Made by a program: the position numbers and the translations under genes
Part shown: positions 26,219 through 35,180 of the stretch, in pieces
Layout: each line of letters opens with the position of its first letter
Position numbering within the stretch: the first letter of the stretch is position 1
The notes under the pieces: model-generated
Databases searched by the model: none
Told to the model about the DNA's origin: nothing
The model's input: only the letters and a program-made list of their open reading frames with translations
NCBI RefSeq assembly: GCF_015767265.1
Contig: NZ_JADPIB010000004.1
Span: forward strand, 372,001-436,000
Length of the DNA stretch: 64,000 nt
Direction of reading: 5' to 3'
From: Aureivirga marina
Lineage (GTDB): Bacteria > Bacteroidota > Bacteroidia > Flavobacteriales > Flavobacteriaceae

Positions 26219-27523
26219 ATGAAAAAAATCTTATTTCTATCTAATTTAGTTATCCTTCTTTTTGTTGTAGGATGTAGTAAAGATGATGATTTTGGTGGGC
26301 AAAATGTTGTGCAGCCAATTGATTTTACAGTTGATTTAAGTTATAATGAAAGTTTTGGAGACATTCAAGCTGAAGGAGTTTCTGTGACTTTAACAGAAAC
26401 GAATTCTTCTCAAGTTTATACTGTAACAAGTAATGCACAGGGAATAGCTTTATTTGAAGAAATCAATCCAGGAACTTATAGTTTAACAGCTTCTATTGCT
26501 TTTACTAAAGAAACATTTGAACAAACATTTGGATATGATTCTAACCAAGATGAAACAAATTTTAATGCTTCACAAGGAAATGTTGTGATTAATGAAAATG
26601 TAACTACAACAGCTGTAGAATTAAAAACTGCAAAAGTAGGAGATTTATTAATCAAGCAAATTTATTATGCTGGTTCTCATGTTGCTGATGGAGCTTCTTT
26701 TCGTGATCAATTTATTGAAATTCATAACAATTCTAATGAAGTAATTTATGCAGATGGATTATACATTGCTCAATTATTCGGGAATACTTCGATGACAGTG
26801 AAAGATTATACACTTTCTAATGGACAATTTGATTGGTCAAAATCAATCGGAATGACTCTAGGAAATGAAGCAAACACAGATTATATCTATGCGGACTTTG
26901 TATATAAAGTTCCAGGAAACGGCGAACAATATCCAATTCAACCAGGAGAAAGTATTGTAATTGCGCAAACGGCTGTAAATCATAAAGCAAATTATACAGA
27001 TAATGCCGGAAATACTGTAGAAATTACAAGTCCAGAATTAACTGTTGATTTAAGCGGAGCTGATTTTGAAGTATTTATTGGAGATGATTATCCTTCAGAT
27101 ATTCAAACAGGAGCTGCCGATATGGAAGTGACATATTTTAGAGCTGGAAAAGATATGGTTTTTGATACAAATGGTCGTGATGGTTTTGCAATTTTCAGAA
27201 CAGATGCTGATGTTGCTTCTTTCCCTTTATTTAGATCCCCTAAAGAAGCGGAAACAAAAGAACCTGCTTATATGCAAATTCCTAATAATGTAATTATTGA
27301 TGCAGTTGATATTACAAGAGAAGATTTAAGTACACCTAAAAAATTACCATCAGAATTAGATGCTTCAAACATTCATGTTCCACTTGGTAAATTCTCTTCG
27401 CAATCTGTAATTAGAAAAACAAAAACAACGATTGGTTCAAGAGTAGTTTTAGAAGATACAAACAATTCTGAAAACGATTTTACAACATTAAACGTTGCGA
27501 CTCCTAAAGGTTTTGCACAATAA
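26219..27523 (+). CDS. DUF4876-type surface lipoprotein
   Basis: 434 aa. Lipoprotein signal peptide with the lipobox ending V-V-G-C19, followed by S-K-D-D-D, an acidic stretch that acts as a surface-export signal in Bacteroidota. An Ig-like or carboxypeptidase-regulatory repeat (about 35-125) comes first. The rest fits DUF4876, with the lamin-tail-like segment L-L-I-K-Q-I-Y-Y-A-G and F-I-E-I-H-N-N-S. Starts 21 bp after the receptor gene. Probably a surface partner of the TonB receptor, in the way SusD partners SusC, but this is inference. Confidence 0.78.
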   Translation: MKKILFLSNLVILLFVVGCSKDDDFGGQNVVQPIDFTVDLSYNESFGDIQAEGVSVTLTETNSSQVYTVTSNAQGIALFEEINPGTYSLTASIAFTKETFEQTFGYDSNQDETNFNASQGNVVINENVTTTAVELKTAKVGDLLIKQIYYAGSHVADGASFRDQFIEIHNNSNEVIYADGLYIAQLFGNTSMTVKDYTLSNGQFDWSKSIGMTLGNEANTDYIYADFVYKVPGNGEQYPIQPGESIVIAQTAVNHKANYTDNAGNTVEITSPELTVDLSGADFEVFIGDDYPSDIQTGAADMEVTYFRAGKDMVFDTNGRDGFAIFRTDADVASFPLFRSPKEAETKEPAYMQIPNNVIIDAVDITREDLSTPKKLPSELDASNIHVPLGKFSSQSVIRKTKTTIGSRVVLEDTNNSENDFTTLNVATPKGFAQ

Positions 27524-27535
27524 AATTTATACAAA

Positions 27536-29104
27536 ATGAAAACGAATATAATTTGGTTATTTATTGTAATGTTATTTAGTTCTGGTGTTTTTGCACAACA
27601 TGAACCAAAAGATTCTATTTTACTAAATGAATCTCCTTTTTATATTGTTTTTAAACAAAAATTATGGGAAGCTCCAGTGGTTATTCAGGAGCTTCCTTTA
27701 CAAAATTTTACCCAAACAAGCATTTTTGCAAAGTATGATAAATTAAATTTCAAACGAACGCAAACTGCGGAACAAACTACTATTGTCGGTTTTAATACCA
27801 ACGGAATTTACAAAACCAAAAACAACATTTTACTATTTGGTGATATTGTAGCTGAAAAATCTTTTGAGAAAAATCTTTCTTATAATTTAACTTCGGAAAG
27901 ATCAAACAATCGAATGTTACTATCGCCAAATTACTATTTTAGTCCAAAAAAAGGAGATTGGGAAAACCAGCATTATAGATTAAAAGGAGGAATTTCTACA
28001 AAAATATTTCAAAAATTTTCTGTTGCTGCAATAGTATATTATAACACAGAAAAATTCTTTAGAAAAATTGATCCTAGACCAGAAATCAAATTGTTAAACT
28101 ACGGAGGAAACATTCAGTTTGGTTATCAATATCAAAAACATACATTATACAGTAATTTTGGTTTAGGAAAGAAAACACAAGAAGTTGATATCGCATATGT
28201 AAATAAAGATTTAGCAGATCCAGTTTCTGTATTGTTATTTTCAATCGGATATGGAAGAGTGATAAAAGATCCAAGTCCTGATGGTGGAAATAGCTCAGAT
28301 CCAGGCGAAAATGTTTATTATATTCAAAATGATGAAAAATATGGATTTGGATATAATTACGCTTTAGAAAATGGATTTATAAATATTTCTTATAATTATG
28401 AAAAGAATCTAGAAAATCTTCATAATACAAATAATAAAACCAGAGAAGGTGAGAGACTTGTCCAATATCGTGTGATTTCACATAAATATAATGCGATGTT
28501 TTTTACACAAAAAGATGCTAAAAAATATACTATTACAACAGATTTTCAAACTTCTACTGGTGATAATTATAGTTTTGTTTCACCAAATGGACAGAATTTT
28601 AAGCAAGAAGCACAGAAGTTTTCGCTATTTGGAGAAATTTTAAAAGAAGAAAAAGCAATTGCAAAATACCATCTAAAAACAGGATTTGTTTACAATACTT
28701 TTAAAGCAAGTGATTTTTTAGCACAAGTTCATAAGAAAATAGATGCGATTTCTTTTATTATTTCAGGAGATAAAGATTTTCAATTCACTGAAAAGACGAT
28801 TGGAAATATTGGATTGCATGGAACTTTTTATCAACCAATTGAAGAAACTCTTTTAGTTCCGAATAATTTAAATGACTTTATAGAAAATGTTGTACTTCCT
28901 GATCAAAATTTTGATGCAAGTTCAAAGTTAAAATTGGGAATTGATTTAACTTATAAAATCAAATTAGAAAACAAAAAAACATTACAAATTTTCTCTTCTA
29001 TTTCAAATGTTTTAATCATTGATGAAGAAACGAAATATGGAGAAAATACTGCTACTAACAATAATAACTTATTTATTAACGGAGGAATTACTTTAAATTA
29101 TTAG
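27536..29104 (+). CDS. DUF6850-type outer-membrane protein
   Basis: 522 aa with a signal peptide (cleavage after V-F-A-Q, about residue 21). The rest alternates aromatic beta-strands, predicted as an outer-membrane barrel, and ends G-G-I-T-L-N-Y with an aromatic final residue. Matches what I know of DUF6850 families beside DUF4876 genes; function unknown. It sits 12 bp after the DUF4876 gene and 3 bp before the peroxidase gene. Confidence 0.7.
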   Translation: MKTNIIWLFIVMLFSSGVFAQHEPKDSILLNESPFYIVFKQKLWEAPVVIQELPLQNFTQTSIFAKYDKLNFKRTQTAEQTTIVGFNTNGIYKTKNNILLFGDIVAEKSFEKNLSYNLTSERSNNRMLLSPNYYFSPKKGDWENQHYRLKGGISTKIFQKFSVAAIVYYNTEKFFRKIDPRPEIKLLNYGGNIQFGYQYQKHTLYSNFGLGKKTQEVDIAYVNKDLADPVSVLLFSIGYGRVIKDPSPDGGNSSDPGENVYYIQNDEKYGFGYNYALENGFINISYNYEKNLENLHNTNNKTREGERLVQYRVISHKYNAMFFTQKDAKKYTITTDFQTSTGDNYSFVSPNGQNFKQEAQKFSLFGEILKEEKAIAKYHLKTGFVYNTFKASDFLAQVHKKIDAISFIISGDKDFQFTEKTIGNIGLHGTFYQPIEETLLVPNNLNDFIENVVLPDQNFDASSKLKLGIDLTYKIKLENKKTLQIFSSISNVLIIDEETKYGENTATNNNNLFINGGITLNY

Positions 29105-29107
29105 AAC

Positions 29108-30241
29108 ATGCAGAAGAAGATATTTTTATTATTGGGATTCATTTCGATAATTGCAATTTTTGCATTTACCAAAAAATCGGAAAAAGAACCTGAATATCAT
29201 AGTATTGATGAATTACGAAAAGTATACAGTAGTGGAGATATTACATCTTGGCCAAAAGCAACTGTAGATAGTTCTGTAGCTCATTTTAAAGAAATAGGAA
29301 AATTACCAAAAGTGAAATTTCCAGAGAACAATCCGTTTTCTATGGAAAAAGCAATTTTAGGAAAGAAATTATTTTTTGATCCTAAATTATCTGTTTCTGG
29401 GCAAATTGCTTGTGCTTCTTGTCATGAACCACAATTAGGTTGGGGAGACGGAAAGCGTTTTTCAAATGGAGACGTTCGAAAGGAAGGAAAACGTAATGCA
29501 CAAACGATTATGAATATCGCATATGCGGACAAAATGTTTTGGGATGGAAGAGCAGCAGATATCGAAGATCAAATTCATTTTCCTGTGGAAGATCCTTTAG
29601 AAATGAATACACCACAAGAGGTTGCGATGGAACGAATTTCAAAACTTCCAGAATATAAAGAGGAGTTTAAAAAAGTTTTTGGAACTGAAGAAATAACTTT
29701 TGAGAAAATTGCTTTAGCAATTGCAACTTTTGAAAGAACCGTAATCAGTGGTAGAACAAAATTTGACAAATTTATCGAAGGAAATTCGAAAGTTTATTCT
29801 GATGAAGAAGTCCTAGGTTTACATATTTATAGAACCAAAGCACAATGTATGAATTGTCATAACGGACCTTATTTTTCAGATAATGATTTTCATAATATCG
29901 GTTTAACTTATTATGGAAGAAAATTTGAAGATTTAGGAAGATATAATGTGACAAAAGAAACAGAAGATGTAGGGAAATTTAGAACACCTTCTTTAAGAGA
30001 AGTTACAGCGACTGGACCTTGGATGCACAATGGATTATTCACGAATTTAGATGGAATTATCAATTTATATAATGCAGGAATGCCAACTCCAAAGCGAAAA
30101 GCACATCAAATGAATGATACATTATTTCCTAAAAAAAGTCATTTATTAAAACCATTAAACTTAACAAAAGAAGAAAGAAAAGCATTGGTAGCATTCTTAA
30201 AAACTTTAGAAAGTTCTATGAGTAAAAAATATATTAAATAA
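29108..30241 (+). CDS. Di-haem cytochrome c peroxidase (CcpA/MauG family)
   Basis: 377 aa. An N-terminal hydrophobic helix (4-20) serves as signal or membrane anchor. Two c-type haem sites: C102-A-S-C105-H and C247-M-N-C250-H. Other family segments: G-R-N/K-R-N-A-Q-T (129-133), F-W-D-G-R-A (144-149), E-D-P-L-E-M (161-166) and W-M-H-N-G near 303. The classical enzyme reduces H2O2 with cytochrome c electrons in the periplasm; MauG-type members instead oxidise a protein or ligand. The location at the end of a TonB receptor operon suggests the second kind of role, processing a bound ligand or metal, but this is inference. Confidence 0.93.
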   Translation: MQKKIFLLLGFISIIAIFAFTKKSEKEPEYHSIDELRKVYSSGDITSWPKATVDSSVAHFKEIGKLPKVKFPENNPFSMEKAILGKKLFFDPKLSVSGQIACASCHEPQLGWGDGKRFSNGDVRKEGKRNAQTIMNIAYADKMFWDGRAADIEDQIHFPVEDPLEMNTPQEVAMERISKLPEYKEEFKKVFGTEEITFEKIALAIATFERTVISGRTKFDKFIEGNSKVYSDEEVLGLHIYRTKAQCMNCHNGPYFSDNDFHNIGLTYYGRKFEDLGRYNVTKETEDVGKFRTPSLREVTATGPWMHNGLFTNLDGIINLYNAGMPTPKRKAHQMNDTLFPKKSHLLKPLNLTKEERKALVAFLKTLESSMSKKYIK

Positions 30242-30270
30242 TAATATTTTTGGATTTATTATAATTTATC

Positions 30271-30306
30271 GAAAGAGGCTGTAGAAATACAGCCTTTTAT
30301 TTTTTA
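30271..30306 (+). terminator. Terminator of the TonB-peroxidase operon
   Basis: GGCTGTA-GAAA-TACAGCC with flanking A/T pairs, followed by TTTTATTTTTT. Strong GNRA-type loop. Confidence 0.8.
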
Positions 30307-30515
30307 AAGAAATTTAATAATCTGAAAAATAATTGACTGAAAATGAATAATACTAAAAATAAAATTCCAAAAATAATTATAGAAAAAAAAGAAAATGGAT
30401 GAATTGAAAAACGATATCCTGGTATTATTGCTGTATGAAAATCAAAAGAAATAAAACTGAAAATTAAACAAGTTAGAAGAATAGAAATGATGAAAGAGGT
30501 TTTATATTTTTTCAT
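30297..30515 (-). CDS. Small two-helix membrane protein
   Basis: 72 aa from the ATG at 30515; a longer frame starts at 30560, but it would overlap the thioesterase gene by 59 bp, and the nearer start follows with a typical basic K-K-Y-K then hydrophobic helix. Two TM segments (about 6-23 and 40-62). Overlaps the thioesterase stop by 14 bp. Family unknown. Confidence 0.5.
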   Translation of the reverse strand: MKKYKTSFIISILLTCLIFSFISFDFHTAIIPGYRFSIHPFSFFSIIIFGILFLVLFIFSQLFFRLLNFFKK

Positions 30516-31248
30516 GTGTTTTAATTTTTGAAATAAAAGCAATTTTAGAAGTTTTTTCATTTTTACCTGAAAAAATCACTTCATCGTCATTGAAATTATG
30601 AAGGTTACTAGAGCAAACAATTGAATCTCCCAAGAAAGTTTCGCTCATAAAATTAACCTCATATTCTGCAATCGAATGTGTTTTATAATAAGAAAAAGGA
30701 ATGGAATCTAAAATCCATTGTGCATATTTTATATTATTTACATGTTGATTTGCATCCAAATCGCTTATCATAACTTCAATAGTTTTTTGCGCTTCCATAT
30801 CATTAGGAATTTTTATTTTATCAGCATAAAAATCCAAATGATAATCGGTTCTTGGTGTGAAATAACTTTTTACAGAATTAATTTCAATTGGTTTTCGATT
30901 TTCATCATCTAAAATCATCCAAGTTGTAGAACATTCTCCAATTTTCTCTTTTTCTAAATAAATCTCAAATTCACGAATTGCATATAAACCTTTTGTAGGA
31001 ATTGTCCATGTTTTTATCGTAACAATATCATGCCATTTTGGCCAAGTTTTCATTTTCAATTTTTGACGAACCAAAACCCAAAAACATCCCATTTCTCTCA
31101 TGGTTTCATAGCCAAAATTCAATTGATGAGCATGTTCTGAAGCGGTATCTTGTAAAATTCCTAACAAACCAAATAATCCTAATTTCTTATTTGTATTGAT
31201 ATTTATGCTTCGAATTTTATATTCTTGTTCAAAAATCGCTTTGTTCAT
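30502..31248 (-). CDS. Acyl-ACP thioesterase
   Basis: 248 aa, double hot-dog fold of the FatA/FatB type. N-terminal hot-dog with G-x-L-G-I-L-Q-D-T-A-S-E-H-A (about 28-41) and W-V-L-V-R-Q-K-L; C-terminal hot-dog with the catalytic-type segment D-L-D-A-N-Q-H-V-N-N (about 164-173). Hydrolyses acyl-ACP to free fatty acid, controlling chain release from type II fatty-acid synthesis in the cytoplasm. The ATG at 31248 starts directly on the domain. Confidence 0.88.
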   Translation of the reverse strand: MNKAIFEQEYKIRSININTNKKLGLFGLLGILQDTASEHAHQLNFGYETMREMGCFWVLVRQKLKMKTWPKWHDIVTIKTWTIPTKGLYAIREFEIYLEKEKIGECSTTWMILDDENRKPIEINSVKSYFTPRTDYHLDFYADKIKIPNDMEAQKTIEVMISDLDANQHVNNIKYAQWILDSIPFSYYKTHSIAEYEVNFMSETFLGDSIVCSSNLHNFNDDEVIFSGKNEKTSKIAFISKIKTHEKI

Positions 31249-31381
31249 AATGCTTTGGAAGATTTAAATGAAAAGTAAAAATAGCAATTTATGTTTGAAA
31301 TAATTAATTCTAGGACTTGAAAAGATTAAAAATTATCTTTAATTATGCCCTTTGTTTAATTATTATTAAAAATTTTATGAA

Positions 31382-33064
31382 ATGATGATGAGGTTCTTTA
31401 AAAAAAATAATTTATTTCTGTTTTTATTCTTTTTGTGTTTAACAAATTATGCACAAACGAATCTGTTTGTTTCCAATTCTGGAAGTGATTCTAATGATGG
31501 TTCTATCAATAATCCTTTTAAAACAATTAAATATGCATCTACGCAAGCATCGCCAGGTGATTTTGTTTATGTAAGAGGAGGAGTTTATACAAATGAAGAT
31601 TTCGGTGATGCAGATTTTTGGGAAGGAGAAACGGTTGCTTTTATTCAATCTAATGGAACAGAAGGAAATTATATCACTTTTACACCTTATGAAGAAGAGG
31701 AAGTAATTATCAAATTTGACGGGAATTATGGGTTTTTAATTAAAAATGCTTCTTATTTGAAAATTATCGGATTTATTTTTGAAGGCGTTGCAGATGAAAT
31801 TATCCAACAAGAAGCAGAAGATGCTTGGGGTTTGTATAAAGATGCGGATGGTGCTATTCACGATTTAAAACAGGAAATGGGAATTGATTTAAATGATTCA
31901 TCTATTATTGGAACTACAATAAATAAACCTGCAACTCCTGTAGCAATTCGACCTGCAAAATTTAATGGAAGAGCATTAGTTGCGAATAAATCGCATCATA
32001 TTGAGTTTTTAGAAAATACAGTTAGAAATGTGCCTTCTGCTGCAATTCGTGTGCAGCAAAGTGATTATGTAACAGTTTCTAGAAATATTGTTTATCATAA
32101 TACTTATTGGACTTCTTTGGGTGTTGGTGCGATTACAGTTGCAGAATCTATTGTGAATCCTGAAAATGATACTTTTGATGGAATTAAAATTAAAATCACA
32201 GAAAATAAAGTGTATGAAAATGAAAATAGACTGATTTCTTGGAGTCCTTCAAAATCTTTTGTTCATTTTGTAATTGATGAAGGAACTGGGATTTTTTTAA
32301 CTAGAAATGAAGATACATATTCGCATGGAAAAATGTTGATTGCTAATAATCTTTCTTATAAAAATGGAGCAAGTGGAATTGTTTGTCATTTAACAAACGA
32401 TGTCATAATAGAACATAATACAGTTTATGATAATGGAGAAACTAATCATGGTTTAGCTGGAGGAATTGGTATAAATGCTTCTACAAATGTGCAGATTTTA
32501 AATAATATTTCTTACGCAAAAGAAAATAAATGGGCTTTAGGAATTTTAGCAGAACCTGTTCAAAATGTAACTTTTGAAGCAAATATTATATTTAATAATT
32601 CAGGTTTAGAAAATGTGATTAAAAATACAAGTCAAACTACCATCAGTGAAGGTTGGGAAGAAATAAATCCACTTTTTGTAGATGCAGAAAATGGTGATTT
32701 TAATTTACAAACGAATTCTTCTGCAATTAATAATGGTTCTCAAAACAGTTTACAAACGACAGATTTTAATGGTGAAGAAAGAGATGAAAATCCAGATATT
32801 GGTGCTTTAGAATATATTTCCATTATTTCTGTTGAAGAAAATAAAACCAATGTTTTTTCAGTTTCGCCAAATCCAGTAAACGATTACTTGCTAATTAAAG
32901 GATTAGAATTTAAGAAAGAAGAAGTGAAAGTGTTTAATATAATTGGTCAAGAATTATCAGAATTGATTCAAATAAAAAAGAATATAATAGATGTTTCAAA
33001 ATTAGAAAAAGGAAATTATATTTTAAAAATTAAAGAACAATCATTTAAAATTCTAAAAGAATAA
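31382..33064 (+). CDS. T9SS-exported right-handed beta-helix protein
   Basis: 560 aa. Signal peptide ending L-T-N-Y-A-Q (about 26), then DUF1565-like start N-L-F-V-S-N-S-G-S-D-S-N-D-G-S...N-P-F-K-T-I-K-Y-A, and parallel beta-helix repeats through about residue 440, rich in N-N-I/V-S-Y turns. The final 75 residues are a T9SS type-A sorting domain (S-P-N-P-V-N-D-Y-L, V-F-N-I-I-G-Q-E, L-E-K-G-N-Y-I-L-K-I). Such proteins are often polysaccharide lyases or adhesins at the cell surface; no catalytic residues can be assigned. M2 or M3 are equally possible starts. Confidence 0.85.
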   Translation: MMMRFFKKNNLFLFLFFLCLTNYAQTNLFVSNSGSDSNDGSINNPFKTIKYASTQASPGDFVYVRGGVYTNEDFGDADFWEGETVAFIQSNGTEGNYITFTPYEEEEVIIKFDGNYGFLIKNASYLKIIGFIFEGVADEIIQQEAEDAWGLYKDADGAIHDLKQEMGIDLNDSSIIGTTINKPATPVAIRPAKFNGRALVANKSHHIEFLENTVRNVPSAAIRVQQSDYVTVSRNIVYHNTYWTSLGVGAITVAESIVNPENDTFDGIKIKITENKVYENENRLISWSPSKSFVHFVIDEGTGIFLTRNEDTYSHGKMLIANNLSYKNGASGIVCHLTNDVIIEHNTVYDNGETNHGLAGGIGINASTNVQILNNISYAKENKWALGILAEPVQNVTFEANIIFNNSGLENVIKNTSQTTISEGWEEINPLFVDAENGDFNLQTNSSAINNGSQNSLQTTDFNGEERDENPDIGALEYISIISVEENKTNVFSVSPNPVNDYLLIKGLEFKKEEVKVFNIIGQELSELIQIKKNIIDVSKLEKGNYILKIKEQSFKILKE

Positions 33065-33082
33065 TTTACAGAAAATAGATTT

Positions 33083-33125
33083 AAAAACTCTCTTAATTTA
33101 AATAGATTAAGAGAGCTTTTTATAT
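33083..33125 (+). terminator. Terminator of the beta-helix gene
   Basis: CTCTCTTAAT (33088-33097) / ATTAAGAGAG (33106-33115), 8-nt loop, then CTTTTTAT. The A-rich upstream arm could let it also serve the convergent minus-strand gene. Confidence 0.8.
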
Positions 33126-33129
33126 AAGA

Positions 33130-33516
33130 TTAAAACCTCTTCAAAAGTTCTTCTTTTAGTTTTGTTCGATCCTCTTTTTTTAAAGTTTGAATATTTATTT
33201 TATAAACAGAACCATTTTTTCTAGAAATAACTACATTTTTTTCATTTGGAAATTCTACAGAAGCAATTTCGTTTAAATTAAAAGTTCTAGAATTGATAAT
33301 TCCAATTTTAAAGTAAATTTTCTCAGAAGTTATCTTTACAAAAGGAGTGGCAATTGACCAAAGAATATTAAAAATTAAAACTATTGCAACAAAAGAACTA
33401 ATTCCAAAAACTTTATTTGTTGAAATATATTCATTATAGGAAATTCCAATAAAAACAATAGCTGCAATTGAAAATAAAACAGTGTACAAAGGATTTCTTT
33501 TAAAAATTTTGTCCAT
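33130..33516 (-). CDS. Bacterial PH-domain-like membrane protein
   Basis: 128 aa. Two TM helices (about 12-28 and 38-58) are followed by a short PH-like beta domain (V-K-I-T-S-E-K-I-Y-F-K...I-A-S-V-E-F...V-V-I-S-R-K-N-G-S) and a C-terminal helix. Function unknown. Convergent with the beta-helix gene. Confidence 0.6.
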   Translation of the reverse strand: MDKIFKRNPLYTVLFSIAAIVFIGISYNEYISTNKVFGISSFVAIVLIFNILWSIATPFVKITSEKIYFKIGIINSRTFNLNEIASVEFPNEKNVVISRKNGSVYKINIQTLKKEDRTKLKEELLKRF

Positions 33517-33591
33517 TTAATTTGAGAATAAAATTGTATATATGTTTCAAAGATAGAAGATAGAAAATAAAATAATCAGATTTTCATTTTT

Positions 33592-34284
33592 TTATTCAAA
33601 AACAGCAACAGCTCTTACAGGTGAACCAGTTCCTCCACGAATTTTTAATGGTAATCCAATAAAACGAAATCTTCCTCGACCAACTAATTTGTATAAATTT
33701 ATCATGTTTTCATAATGTGTGAAATTCAATTCTCCACAAATATGATGTACTTCTTTATTTGAAACTTTCGGAACTCCAGGCGACATTGTTTCTACACCAA
33801 AAGCAGCTATTTCTTGCTCACCAAGCCAACGAGCTGCTTCAGCAGTAATTCCTGGTCCATTTCCCCAATTTTCTGTATTAAAATGTTTTCGATAATGATC
33901 TGTACAAATTAAAACAGTATCTCCTTTTTTGATTTCTAAATTGTCTTTTTTACAAGCTTCTTTTAATTCTTCACTTGTAATTAATTCTTTTAATCCTTTA
34001 TGTGAAAAATCTAAACAAATTCCTTCTGTATAAAACATGGAAAGAGGCATTGTATCAATTGATTGCGATTCGTATTCTTTCGCCATGTGATTAATTGCAT
34101 CCACATGTGTTCCTGTATGTTCTCCCATTTCCATTTTATACACACTTGGAGTTTGTGTTGTTGGGTTCTCAATTCCATCCCATTCTTCATGTGTATTATG
34201 AACAGTCATTTTCACTTGTGGTAAACTTTTGTATACGGGCATCCCCTCAAAAATCTCTTGACTTAAATCTATAATTTCGCTCAT
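33592..34284 (-). CDS. Cyclase-family (KynB-like) metal-dependent hydrolase
   Basis: 230 aa from the ATG at 34284, which opens M-S-E-I-I-D-L-S as is usual; a frame to 34308 adds eight residues without domain character. Metal-binding motif H56-T-G-T-H60-V-D62 near one third of the protein and S-P-G-V-P-K near 170 match the cyclase/KynB family, whose members hydrolyse N-formylkynurenine or cyclic amides. No kynurenine-pathway genes are nearby. It is divergent from the HcnABC-like operon with 530 bp between starts, so a shared pathway is possible but unproven. Confidence 0.85.
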   Translation of the reverse strand: MSEIIDLSQEIFEGMPVYKSLPQVKMTVHNTHEEWDGIENPTTQTPSVYKMEMGEHTGTHVDAINHMAKEYESQSIDTMPLSMFYTEGICLDFSHKGLKELITSEELKEACKKDNLEIKKGDTVLICTDHYRKHFNTENWGNGPGITAEAARWLGEQEIAAFGVETMSPGVPKVSNKEVHHICGELNFTHYENMINLYKLVGRGRFRFIGLPLKIRGGTGSPVRAVAVFE

Positions 34285-34308
34285 TTTTTCAGTTTTAATA
34301 GGTAGCAA

Positions 34309-34816
34309 ATTTAGAAATTTAAATTAATCGTGCCATTTTATTTTAAGTAGATTTTACTGTTTCAACTGATAAAATAAATAAAGGAAATAATTAAAAATAG
34401 AAAGAAAATGTAATTTTTTTAAAAGCTATTTTTTAGGTTAATATCTGAAAGTGGAAAAGTTAATATTTGTTAAAATATCGGGTTATAATTCGATTATTCA
34501 TAAAATATAATGCTAAAAAAGTATAAATATTTAGTTGTAGAAATTGCTAATAAAATCATCGAATTATGAAGTTTTCTATTTTTTAATAAAAGTTTTGTAA
34601 GGTTTCTTTATGTAAACTGTCTAAGTGAAAAGTATGTAAATTTAGTATTAAAAAATTGAAATATTATGAAAAATGTTTGTTAATATAAGACTTTAATAGT
34701 AGATTTAGTTACCGATAAAAAAATATTAATTAGTCAGAATGTCAATTTTGCATGATTACATAGCTATTATTTTGAATCAATCCCAATGATTTATAGAAAA
34801 TAATAAAATCAATTAT
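34309..34816. other. Long control region before the HcnABC-like operon
   Basis: 508 bp of AT-rich non-coding sequence between divergent genes. I found no perfect FNR/ANR-type TTGAT-N4-ATCAA site, the element that drives hcnABC in Pseudomonas. A weak promoter-like arrangement TTG (about 34748) and TATTTTG (about 34768) lies roughly 45 bp before the first gene. Confidence 0.4.
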
Positions 34817-35170
34817 ATGCAAACTAAAAACACAAATGACACTTTAACTCGGGTGAATGATGTATTCACACCTGAGTCGAACGTTGTACATGTTGAAATT
34901 GATAATATTCCATGTAAAGCGTATGAAGGCGAGTCTGTATTAAGCGTATTAGAAGCGCATGATAAGATTCAGATATCTAAGAATGACCATCAGCAAGTAG
35001 CAGGAGCTTATTGTGGTATGGGAATTTGTTTTTGTTGTACCGTTTCGATTAATAATCTAAAACGAAGAGCTTGTAAAACAATCGTGAAAGAAGGGATGAA
35101 GATTGATACCCAGAAGAACACTGAAGATATTGTGGAAGCTCAATTTTTAGAAAATATAAAAAATAATTAG
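34817..35170 (+). CDS. HcnA-like [2Fe-2S] subunit
   Basis: 117 aa. Ferredoxin-like domain with the cysteines C66-x4-C71-x2-C74-x12-C87 for one [2Fe-2S] cluster, as in HcnA and the small subunits of opine, proline and hydroxyproline dehydrogenases. It passes electrons between the flavin subunits and acceptor. First gene of a compact three-gene operon (10 bp, then 4 bp spacing). Confidence 0.88.
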   Translation: MQTKNTNDTLTRVNDVFTPESNVVHVEIDNIPCKAYEGESVLSVLEAHDKIQISKNDHQQVAGAYCGMGICFCCTVSINNLKRRACKTIVKEGMKIDTQKNTEDIVEAQFLENIKNN

Positions 35171-35180
35171 AAAAGGTATC

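Noticed and set aside
34309-34816. FNR/ANR-type operator for the HcnABC-like operon
   Set aside because: Scanned for TTGAT-N4-ATCAA; only poor half-sites such as TTGAATCAAT were found.
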